Notes under the pieces: generated by a model
Seen by the model: only the letters and a program-made list of their open reading frames with translations
Told to the model about the DNA's origin: nothing
The model's database searches: none
Assembly: GCA_025352865.1 (NCBI GenBank)
Contig: JANXSB010000301.1
Span: 1-7,132, forward strand
DNA: 7,132 nt
From: Chthoniobacter sp.
GTDB lineage: Bacteria > Verrucomicrobiota > Verrucomicrobiia > Chthoniobacterales > Chthoniobacteraceae
Reading direction: 5' to 3'
Program-made: the position numbers and the translations under genes
Part shown: piece after piece, positions 1 to 5,539 of the stretch
How the letters are laid out: every line of letters begins with the position of its first letter
How positions within the stretch are numbered: position 1 is the first letter of the stretch

Positions 1-1623
1 CGCGAAGCCTCGCGGGCGCAGCGTCTCCCGGTGCTCATCGACATCTCCGCGAGCATGGCCGCGCTCGATGTCCCCGGCGGCACCTCGCGCCTCGACGCCG
101 CGAAAAAGCGCGTGCGCGACATCATCGACACGCTCCCGCCCGACCAGGATCTCGCCCTCATCGCCTTCGGCAAAAGCGCGCGCCGGCTCACCGGTTTCAC
201 CAATAACCGCCGCGAGCTGCGCCTCGCGCTCGACTCGCTCGCCGTCGAGGACGTCCCCGGCGATCTCGACGAAGCCCTGCGCATGGCCCAGGCGCTCACC
301 CGCAGCGCCGCCTTCGACAAAGTGCTGCTCCTCTCCGACGGCAATTTCCCCGCGAAGACCAACTTCGAGCTGCCCTTCAAGATCGACTTCCAGCGCCTTG
401 CCGACGCCGGGCCAAACTACGGCATCACCGCCTTCAACGCCCGCCGCGCGCCGGGCGGAAAGTGGGACGTCTTCGTCCAGCTCGCCGCCTCCGCCGAGGC
501 CGAGACCGCCAGCGGCACCGTCGAGCTGGAGCAGGACGGCACCGTCGTCGGCACCGAGAGCGTCACCATCGCGAAAGGCGCCACCCCGCGCCTCGTCTTC
601 CAGGTCGCCAGCGACCAGCCCGCCCAGCTCCGCGCGCGGCTCACCACCACTGGCTTCGACTCCCTCGCCGCCGACAACACCGCCTCGCTTTCTCTCCCCG
701 CCGCCCGCCCGCTCGCCGTCTTCTGCCCGCAAAAGCTCACCGCCTACCGCCACGCCCTCGCCTCGCTCGACGCCCTCACCGTTTTCCCGCACGACACGCT
801 CCCCCCGCCCGCCGCCTTCGACCTCGTCTTCACCGACGACGCCGACGACCTCGCCTACCCCGCGCGCACCCGCTGCCTCATCGGCCTCGTCCCCGAGGAG
901 TTGAAAGCGCTCGTCTCCGTGAAAGGCGAGAACACCACCGCCATCGACTGGCGCCGCGAATCCCCGCTCCTCCAGCACGTCCAGCTCGGCGATGTCGTCT
1001 TCATGGACCAGCCCGTCAGCGCCGCCACCGTGCGGGACGACACCTTCGCCAACCTCGGCTTCGAGATCCTCGCCCAAGGCCCGCACGGCCCCCTCATCGT
1101 CGAGCGCACCGATGGCGACGCCCTCCTCATCGCCCTCCTCTTCCACACCGACCGCAGCACCCTCCCCTACCGGGTCGGCTTCCCCATCTTCGTCTCGAAT
1201 GTCGTCCAGGCCGCCCTCAAACAGAGCGGCCTCGCCGAAGCCGCCGCCGCCCGCACCGGCGTCCTCCCCCCGCTCACCCTCGCGCCCAGCCGCGCCGTCC
1301 ACGTCACCGGCCCGGGCCGCTTCGCCCGCGACGATCGCACCGACGACCGCGGCCAGCTCACCGGCATCCCCGCCCCCCGCGCCGGCGACTACACCCTCAC
1401 CGACGGCACCGCCACGCGCCACCTCGGCGCCAGCCTCCTCTCCCCCGCCGAGACCTCCCTCGCCGTCGTCAGCCAGATCGAATTCGCCGACCAACTCACC
1501 GTCGCCGCCACCACCGCCGTCCCCAAAGCCGACCGCTCCCTCTGGTGGCTCCTCGCCTGCGCCGGCTTCGTGGTGCTCTTGGTGGAATGGTGGTGGTTTC
1601 AGCGAAGGCCGGGCGTGGCGTAA
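1..1623 (+). CDS. vWA-domain membrane protein (BatA-like), 5'-truncated
   Basis: The reading frame is open from base 1, so the true start lies upstream; 540 residues are visible. Residues about 9-145 form a von Willebrand factor A domain. The MIDAS start DISAS (D14, S16, S18) follows the hydrophobic strand LPVLI, and LLLSDG (D113, G114) is the later metal-site strand. The Thr normally found near the turn before the DEAL helix is absent (P86-G87-D88-L89). A beta-rich region follows, including a segment with DWRRESPLLQHVQLGDVVF, which resembles the post-vWA region of planctomycete and verrucomicrobial BatA-type proteins. Residues about 513-534 form one C-terminal transmembrane helix ending in VEWWWFQRR. 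The protein is probably membrane-anchored with most of its mass outside the cytoplasm, acting in a MoxR/DUF58/vWA-type complex; those partners are not visible here. The gene is strongly C-biased at third codon positions. Confidence 0.85.
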   Translation, partial: REASRAQRLPVLIDISASMAALDVPGGTSRLDAAKKRVRDIIDTLPPDQDLALIAFGKSARRLTGFTNNRRELRLALDSLAVEDVPGDLDEALRMAQALTRSAAFDKVLLLSDGNFPAKTNFELPFKIDFQRLADAGPNYGITAFNARRAPGGKWDVFVQLAASAEAETASGTVELEQDGTVVGTESVTIAKGATPRLVFQVASDQPAQLRARLTTTGFDSLAADNTASLSLPAARPLAVFCPQKLTAYRHALASLDALTVFPHDTLPPPAAFDLVFTDDADDLAYPARTRCLIGLVPEELKALVSVKGENTTAIDWRRESPLLQHVQLGDVVFMDQPVSAATVRDDTFANLGFEILAQGPHGPLIVERTDGDALLIALLFHTDRSTLPYRVGFPIFVSNVVQAALKQSGLAEAAAARTGVLPPLTLAPSRAVHVTGPGRFARDDRTDDRGQLTGIPAPRAGDYTLTDGTATRHLGASLLSPAETSLAVVSQIEFADQLTVAATTAVPKADRSLWWLLACAGFVVLLVEWWWFQRRPGVA

Positions 1624-1669
1624 AGGCGGCGCGGAAACTGGCATCCGGGCTGCTCGCATTGGGCCGCAT

Positions 1670-2083
1670 ATGCGTCCTCTCACCACCGTCAGCCACCGCC
1701 GCGCGGGTTTCACCCTTGTGGAAATCATGATCGTCGTCGCCATCATCGCCCTCCTGGCGGCGATCGCTGTGCCCAATTTCCTGCGCGCCCGCAAGCGCTC
1801 GCAGGCCACCCGCATCCTCGATGACCTGCGGGTGATCGACGCGGCCATCGACCAATACGCCATCGAGAACAACAAAGGCGGCGGAGCCCCCGTCGCCTGG
1901 GCCGATATTCAGAACTATCTCAAAAATGGCTCCGTCCCGTACTTCTCCGGCGGCAAAGATCTCTTCAGCAATCCCTACAGCGGCGGCAGCTTCTCCGTGG
2001 ATGCTATCCCGAAGCTCTCCACGACCACCTTCAACCAGCTCTCCGACGTGGCCCCGAGCGACTTCTGGTCGCCCTACTACTAA
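1670..2083 (+). CDS. Pseudopilin with prepilin-type N-terminal methylation domain
   Basis: This is a complete 137-residue protein. The leader is 13 residues, basic, and ends RRAG; the prepilin peptidase site is G13|F14, and the mature chain starts FTLVE with the conserved Glu at +5 (E18). A hydrophobic helix (about residues 14-36) is followed by VPNFLRARKRSQATRILDDL, the amphipathic continuation typical of GspG/PilA-like proteins. The small C-terminal domain ends APSDFWSPYY. The ATG was chosen because it gives a normal short leader; no convincing Shine-Dalgarno precedes it. It starts 46 bp after the vWA stop on the same strand and may be co-transcribed with it. Stand-alone pseudopilins of this type are common in Verrucomicrobiota. 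They are thought to feed a type II secretion or type IV pilus machine encoded elsewhere. Its specific partner is unknown. Confidence 0.9.
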   Translation: MRPLTTVSHRRAGFTLVEIMIVVAIIALLAAIAVPNFLRARKRSQATRILDDLRVIDAAIDQYAIENNKGGGAPVAWADIQNYLKNGSVPYFSGGKDLFSNPYSGGSFSVDAIPKLSTTTFNQLSDVAPSDFWSPYY

Positions 2084-2114
2084 ATCCGGACCGTCCTCGG
2101 CAAAGGGGCGCACT

Positions 2115-2150
2115 GGCTTCGTCTTGCTGCTGGTGGAATGGTGGTGGGTT
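2115..2150 (+). repeat. 36-bp echo of the 3' end of the vWA gene
   Basis: Bases 2115-2150 match 1564-1599 at 31 of 36 positions, including an unbroken 17-base run TGGTGGAATGGTGGTGG. Read in the matching frame it encodes GFVLLLVEWWWV followed directly by TAA (2151-2153). The vWA gene encodes GFVVLLVEWWWF and continues for seven more residues. No upstream part of the vWA gene is recognisable, and the preceding frame is only a shadow of the pseudopilin gene. It may be a remnant of a second vWA gene end or a duplication made when the pseudopilin segment was inserted. Chance similarity of a Trp-rich tail is less likely but possible. Confidence 0.55.
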
Positions 2151-2155
2151 TAATC

Positions 2156-2336
2156 TCTCGCTCCCAAAGTTAGCGCAGCGCTTTGGGAGCGGACGCGTGA
2201 GGCGAAACTCTGTTTCGGTGGTGGGCGGGTGAGCATGGGGACCGCGTTGAGGTCGTGGTGCGCCGGAGGGGAGACGGAGTCTCGGCGGGACGGGCGTTCC
2301 CAAAGCGCTGCGCTAACTTTGGGAACGAGACGGAAA
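2156..2336. repeat. 181-bp four-hairpin repeat element, copy A
   Basis: This is a direct repeat of 2576-2756, with 171 of 181 positions identical and no gaps. It is built as an inverted pair of two-hairpin modules. H1 (2159-2191) has 11-bp stem CGCTCCCAAAG/CTTTGGGAGCG around an 11-nt loop. The loop can refold as AGCG-CAG-CGCT if AGTT is bulged. H2 (2204-2216) is GAAAC-TCT-GTTTC. H2' (2271-2283) is GAGAC-GGA-GTCTC. H1' (2295-2327) is the reverse complement of H1 except for one swapped base pair. Spacing between large and small hairpin is 12 and 11 nt on the two sides. The layout resembles BIME (paired, inverted REP) elements. Similar text turns up in translated hypothetical proteins of Verrucomicrobiota as I recall them (SQSAALTLG), which suggests a dispersed family; this was not checked. 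Confidence 0.85.
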
Positions 2337-2375
2337 ATGGCGCGGACCTGCGCTTTCAGCTCCACGCGGGAGGGA

Positions 2376-2550
2376 GCACCAACGGTGCGCAAACAAGCCA
2401 GCCCAGGGCAACGCCCTGGGAACCTCGGAGAAAAAACGATTCAGCCCTGAAAGGGCGGCACACTTTTGTTGCGCCCTGTCAGGGCTGGGCCGGTTCCAAA
2501 TCGCGACCCAGGGCGTTGCCCTGGGCTGGCTTGTCGAGGGCCTTTGGCCC
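2376..2550. repeat. Six-hairpin inverted repeat of a second family
   Basis: The core arms 2393-2420 and 2507-2534 are perfect 28-bp reverse complements. Each contains an 8-bp stem with a three-base loop: CCCAGGGC-AAC-GCCCTGGG (2402-2420) and its complement (2507-2525). Inside them lies a smaller pair, GCCCT-GAA-AGGGC (2444-2456) and GCCCT-GTC-AGGGC (2473-2485). These sit in 15-bp arms 2442-2456 and 2473-2487 with one mismatch. Outside lies a third pair, GCACC-AAC-GGTGC (2376-2388) and GGGCC-TTT-GGCCC (2538-2550). It sits between the two copies of the 181-bp element and shares no sequence with them. The CAGGGCAACGCCCTGGG motif is, as I recall, widespread in verrucomicrobial and planctomycete intergenic DNA; this was not checked here. 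Confidence 0.85.
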
Positions 2551-2575
2551 GGTGCCGCGGGCCTTCCGACTTTTT

Positions 2576-2756
2576 TCTCGCTCCCAAAGTTAGCGCAGCG
2601 CTTTGGGAGCGGACGCTTGAGGCGAAACTCCGTTTCGGTGGTGGGCGGGTGAGCATGGGAACCGCGGTGTGACCGTCGTGCGCCGGAGGGGAGACGGAGT
2701 CTCGGCGGGACAGGCGTTCCCAAAGCGCTGCGCTAACTTTGGGAACGCGACGGAAA
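2576..2756. repeat. 181-bp four-hairpin repeat element, copy B
   Basis: This copy lies exactly 420 bp downstream of copy A in the same orientation. Its hairpins are H1 2579-2611, H2 GAAAC-TCC-GTTTC 2624-2636, H2' GAGAC-GGA-GTCTC 2691-2703 and H1' 2715-2747. It differs from copy A at ten positions (copy A numbering 2197, 2211, 2240, 2247, 2250, 2252, 2253, 2257, 2292, 2328), none in a stem. A further small hairpin, AAAC-TCC-GTTT (2754-2764), straddles the right edge and is missing from copy A. Its right edge is 40 bp from the hicB start codon, so the hicBA promoter must overlap it or fit into those 40 bp. Confidence 0.85.
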
Positions 2757-2796
2757 CTCCGTTTGCCTAGTTCGTTCAAGCTGCCACCGTCGCATC

Positions 2797-3003
2797 ATGA
2801 AACTCACCGCGATCATCTATCCCGATTCTGACAGCGAATGGCTCGTGGCCGAATGCCCTGAAATCGGCACGGCCAGCCAGGGCAAGACCGAAGACGAAGC
2901 CCTCGCCAACCTGCGGGAAGCGACCGAACTCTACCTGGAATCTTTCCCCGAAGCCCATCCGAAGACCGCTGCGATCCGCACTTTCGAGCTGGCCCATGCC
3001 TAG
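2797..3003 (+). CDS. hicB: HicB-family antitoxin, short form
   Basis: This 68-residue protein has the HicB N-terminal fold pattern. An opening strand MKLTAIIYPD leads to EWLVAECPEIGTASQGKTEDEAL and then the helix ANLREATELYLESF. In the family this partial RNase-H-like fold binds and blocks HicA. The chain stops soon after the fold at about residue 68, so there is no room for the C-terminal ribbon-helix-helix or HTH DNA-binding domain of longer HicB proteins. Autoregulation by direct DNA binding is therefore not obvious. The last 8 bases overlap hicA, so the antitoxin is made first and translation is probably coupled. No clear Shine-Dalgarno or promoter is visible upstream, where the repeat element ends. 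Confidence 0.85.
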   Translation: MKLTAIIYPDSDSEWLVAECPEIGTASQGKTEDEALANLREATELYLESFPEAHPKTAAIRTFELAHA

Positions 3004-3226
3004 ACTCCCGCTGGTCTCCGGCGGCGAAGCAGTCAAAGCCTTGCAACGCCTCGGCTTCCGCGTCGATCGCCAGCGCGGTAGCCACGTCGTGATGAAAAAG
3101 GAAACCGTGTCAGGTGCCTGCGGCTGCGTCATTCCCATGCACCGTGAAGTGGCCCTCGGCACCCTCCGCAGCGCGCTGAAAATGGCGGGCTTAACACCCG
3201 AGGAATTCATAGAGGCATTAAGGTGA
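2996..3226 (+). CDS. hicA: HicA-family mRNA interferase toxin
   Basis: This 76-residue protein has the double-stranded-RNA-binding-like fold of HicA. It opens with GGEAVKALQRLGFRVDRQRG, then SHVVM carrying the catalytic His (H30). The C-terminal half has VIPMHREVALGTLRSALKMA followed by GLTPEEFIEAL, all typical of family members. HicA toxins cleave mRNA and halt growth until HicB neutralises them. Length and key residues look intact, so it is probably functional. The ATG overlaps the end of hicB (ATGCCTAG, 2996-3003), and a weak GAG about 7 nt upstream may help initiation. The order is antitoxin first, the reverse of the classic hicAB arrangement but known for this family. The pair lies between a repeat island and an ABC locus and looks like an accessory insertion. 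Confidence 0.9.
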   Translation: MPRLPLVSGGEAVKALQRLGFRVDRQRGSHVVMKKETVSGACGCVIPMHREVALGTLRSALKMAGLTPEEFIEALR

Positions 3227-3393
3227 CCGGCGCGGATGCCGGCGCAGCCGCGAACCGCCGCGCTGACCCACCCCGCGCCCGGCGACCCACCGCGCCGTCG
3301 AAAACCCGGCCTCGCGGAGGGAGGGACTTCTTCCTCGTTGCCAAGCTCCAGCCGAAGCGCGAGAAAAGGAGCCAGCGGCGAGACGCCCGAGCC

Positions 3394-3537
3394 ATGCCAT
3401 TCCGACGGAGAAAGATCACCAAAGAGAAGACTTCCATTTCGGACTCTCTCTTCAGGATCGGCGTCGCGCTGCTCCTGCTCGCCCTCTTGCTCGCGGTGAT
3501 GCTGTGGCTCTTCAACGAGACGGCGGTTTCTCGATAG
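3394..3537 (+). CDS. Possible small single-pass membrane protein
   Basis: From the ATG at 3394 this frame encodes 47 residues. A basic N-terminus (MPFRRRKITKEK) precedes one strong transmembrane helix at about residues 22-40 (IGVALLLLALLLAVMLWLF), with a short tail NETAVSR. The positive-inside pattern places the N-terminus in the cytoplasm. The frame stays open upstream to a GTG at 3223, which overlaps the hicA stop. The extra 57 residues are low-complexity, Arg/Pro-rich and unlike a folded domain, so the shorter form is preferred. No good Shine-Dalgarno lies close to 3394 (an AAGGAG-like run is about 20 nt away). I do not recognise a family. It could also be chance translation of intergenic DNA. 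Confidence 0.4.
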   Translation: MPFRRRKITKEKTSISDSLFRIGVALLLLALLLAVMLWLFNETAVSR

Positions 3538-3601
3538 GCCGCTTCGCGCAGGCGGTTCACCCTTGGAACGCGCGCGGGCTTTCGCCTACGCTCGCGCGCA
3601 G

Positions 3602-5539
3602 ATGTCCGGCCCCCGATTTTCACGCGGTGCTTTTTGTCCCGCCGCGTGCGCCTTGCTCCTCGTCGTTTTTCTGACGTCGGCACGCGCGGATTTCCTGCGC
3701 GCCGACTTCGCCCCGCTCACGCTGCGTCCGCGGACGAATGCGCCCGCGATCTTTGACATCAAGCTCCACCGCGCGGGCGCGGGCCTACTGGAAGGCGCGC
3801 TCGAAATCACCTTCGAGGCCGGCGGCGCGGTGGTGTTCCGGCAGCGCACGCAGGACCTCACGCTCGCGGCGGGGACGCAGTCTTTTCGCGTCATCACGCC
3901 GCCGCTGCCGCCGCATGAATCCTACACCGGCACCGAGGCGCGGCTGCGCTTTGTCACGAAGACGGCGGCGGTCGATCTCGGGCGTTTTCCCGTGGAGGCG
4001 GCCAGCCGGGGCGCGCGCAATTTCGTCATCGCCGTGTGCGATGGCCGTAGCGCGGGCGTGCGCGACGTGGCGCTCTGGCAGAGCCTGCGGCTCGAAAGTT
4101 TTTTCCCGACCAGCCCGAACGCGGACAAACCCATCGCCACCTCGCCCGCGTTTCTCCTGCCCGAGGATTTTCCCGCAAACCCGCTCGCGCTTTTCGCCTT
4201 CGATCTCGTGCTGCTCGATGGCGACGGCTTCGCTTTGCTCCGCGAAAAACAGCTCGTCGCGCTGACCCGCTGGGTCGAGGCCGGCGGCAGCCTGGGCGTG
4301 CTGCCGGGGCGCGGATTGAAAGACGAGCACGTCCGGTTTCTCAACGGTTTCGCGAGCGGGAAAAACTCCGCGCCTTTCCAAATCACGGACACCGGGGAGT
4401 TCGTGGCCGGCGGTGAGCCGCGATTCTTGCGCGGCGGACTGGGCCGGGTCGTCGTCGCCAGTCACCCGGAGGAAGCGGCTCTGGCCACGCCGGCCTGGCG
4501 TCAGGCGGCGATGTTCTTGTGGAAATTCCGCAAGGCCGGCCCGGCGATTGTCAACCGCTACGGTCGCCCGTGGGATCCGGCCATCGAACTGGCCGGCACG
4601 GAAGCGCGTGAGGAAGCGCGCCGGCGGCGCGCGGAGATTGAGCAGTTTTTGACGACGCTGCTCCCCAATTCCACGCGTCTCATTTCACCGGGCACGCTCG
4701 CGCTCATCCTCGCCGGGTTTCTCATTGTCGTCGGCCCGCTCGATTGGTTCGTGCTCGGAGTCGTTCGGCGGCGGCGCTGGACGTGGATTGCTTTTCCACT
4801 CGCCTCCGCCGGTTTCACGGCGCTGGTGATTTTTGAGGCGGGCCGGGCGCTGGGGCATGAGGATCACCGCTCCGCGCTCATCGTCACCGACGTGGGGCCG
4901 GGCGGGCGCGTCCTTCGCGAGAGTCGCTTTGAGCTGCTCCTTTCCGCGCGCAATCGGGACGCGACCACGGAAATCCAGCACGCCTTTGCCGTGCCCACCC
5001 TGCTCGCTGCGCAAACTTCCGGCAATCGTGCGTCGCCCGGCGATCTTGAGCCGGTGGGGTTCTCCGGGCAGATGGGTCTGCGCTTCACCATGCGCCAGCA
5101 GCTTCGGCAATGGACGCCGCAGTTCAACCGCATCACTTCGCTCGAAGCTCCCGACGATGCGTCCGGCGTGCCGTGGGCGGAGGTGGAAGCCGGCATCGTC
5201 GGGAGCAAGGAGGCACGCCGCCACCTGGCGGTTCAGGCGCGGTTCGCCGAAATCGCCAAGGGTCATCCCGCCCTGGATTTTGCGCTCCTCCGTGGAGGCG
5301 GGGTGGTCACAGGTTCCGGCGGCCATTGGCCGGCGAAGCATCTCGAGGCCTTCTGTTCGCCGGCCGCGTTTGGGATCAGCGAATTGATTGCCCGCACCGC
5401 ACCGGACGCCGCGGGCAATTTTGACGACCTCCCGCTGCTCGACCCGAACGAGCTGGATGAATGGCTCCTCGTAATTTCGCGCCGGACGCCCGACGGCGTG
5501 CATCTCTACCGCCGGCTGTTTAGAACGGACGACCAATGA
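3602..5539 (+). CDS. Signal-peptide, two-TM membrane protein with GATase-like region, ABC-linked
   Basis: This 645-residue protein starts at the ATG at 3602, since it gives a clean signal peptide: basic MSGPRFSR, hydrophobic ALLLVVFL, and likely cleavage at ARA|D (residue 29). A TTG 13 codons upstream is possible but less natural. Residues about 30-138 form a beta-rich, Ig-like region. Residues about 140-290 look like a class I glutamine-amidotransferase-type alpha/beta fold (NFVIAVCDG; FDLVLLDGDG near 200; WVEAGGSLGVLPGRG near 224). I see no nucleophilic Cys in a GATase elbow, so this is probably a binding rather than a catalytic domain. Two TM helices lie at about 364-387 and 393-414, joined by a basic loop after GPLDWFVLGVV. 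A soluble domain of about 230 residues follows. The arrangement recalls GldG-like partners of ABC-2 exporters. Its stop overlaps the ATPase start (ATGA, 5536-5539). Confidence 0.75.
   Translation: MSGPRFSRGAFCPAACALLLVVFLTSARADFLRADFAPLTLRPRTNAPAIFDIKLHRAGAGLLEGALEITFEAGGAVVFRQRTQDLTLAAGTQSFRVITPPLPPHESYTGTEARLRFVTKTAAVDLGRFPVEAASRGARNFVIAVCDGRSAGVRDVALWQSLRLESFFPTSPNADKPIATSPAFLLPEDFPANPLALFAFDLVLLDGDGFALLREKQLVALTRWVEAGGSLGVLPGRGLKDEHVRFLNGFASGKNSAPFQITDTGEFVAGGEPRFLRGGLGRVVVASHPEEAALATPAWRQAAMFLWKFRKAGPAIVNRYGRPWDPAIELAGTEAREEARRRRAEIEQFLTTLLPNSTRLISPGTLALILAGFLIVVGPLDWFVLGVVRRRRWTWIAFPLASAGFTALVIFEAGRALGHEDHRSALIVTDVGPGGRVLRESRFELLLSARNRDATTEIQHAFAVPTLLAAQTSGNRASPGDLEPVGFSGQMGLRFTMRQQLRQWTPQFNRITSLEAPDDASGVPWAEVEAGIVGSKEARRHLAVQARFAEIAKGHPALDFALLRGGGVVTGSGGHWPAKHLEAFCSPAAFGISELIARTAPDAAGNFDDLPLLDPNELDEWLLVISRRTPDGVHLYRRLFRTDDQ

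Larger units (their letters stand above)
2084..2796. other. Non-coding hairpin-repeat island between pseudopilin and hicB
   Basis: These 713 bases contain no convincing gene. Open frames exist on both strands, but they run straight through the palindromes and are by-products of the repeats. In order, the stretch holds a 36-bp echo of the vWA gene end, a 181-bp four-hairpin element, a six-hairpin palindrome of a different family, a second copy of the 181-bp element, and about 40 bp leading to hicB. No rRNA, tRNA or transposase gene is seen. No hairpin has a tight T-run on either strand, so none is a clear intrinsic terminator. The best candidates have a 7-nt gap: 2546-2563 before the T-run at 2571-2576 on +, and the 2442-2456 hairpin before a T-run on the minus strand. 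Confidence 0.8.

Noticed and set aside
462..1730. A 422-codon + frame and other long frames inside the vWA gene
   Set aside because: The translation is almost all Arg, Pro and His, as expected for an off-frame read of a gene with C at most third positions.
2546..2576. Possible intrinsic terminator (GGCCC/GGGCC hairpin then six T)
   Set aside because: Seven nucleotides separate the stem from the T-run and the loop is eight bases. The T-run is better seen as spacer before repeat copy B.
2156..2756. CRISPR array
   Set aside because: There are only two copies, each 181 bp, spaced by 239 bp and internally palindromic, with no short regular repeat-spacer pattern and no cas gene.
2156..2756. Insertion sequence or complete transposon
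   Set aside because: Inverted ends are present, but no transposase frame with recognisable motifs lies between or beside them; a non-autonomous element is the most that can be claimed.
2031..2779. Open frames of 68-136 codons on both strands across the repeat island
   Set aside because: They run through the palindromes, appear in several frames at once because the elements are inverted and spaced by a multiple of three, and have no domain or ribosome-site support.
3227..3242. Hairpin CCGGC/GCCGG right after the hicA stop as a terminator
   Set aside because: The stem is only 5 bp with no T-run, in a region rich in CGG/CCG words, so it is not distinguishable from chance.
3569..3600. GC-alternating inverted repeat just before the start at 3602, as a translation-control hairpin
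   Set aside because: Runs of CGCGCG are expected in this composition; the loop is long and no ribosome site can be identified to be masked.
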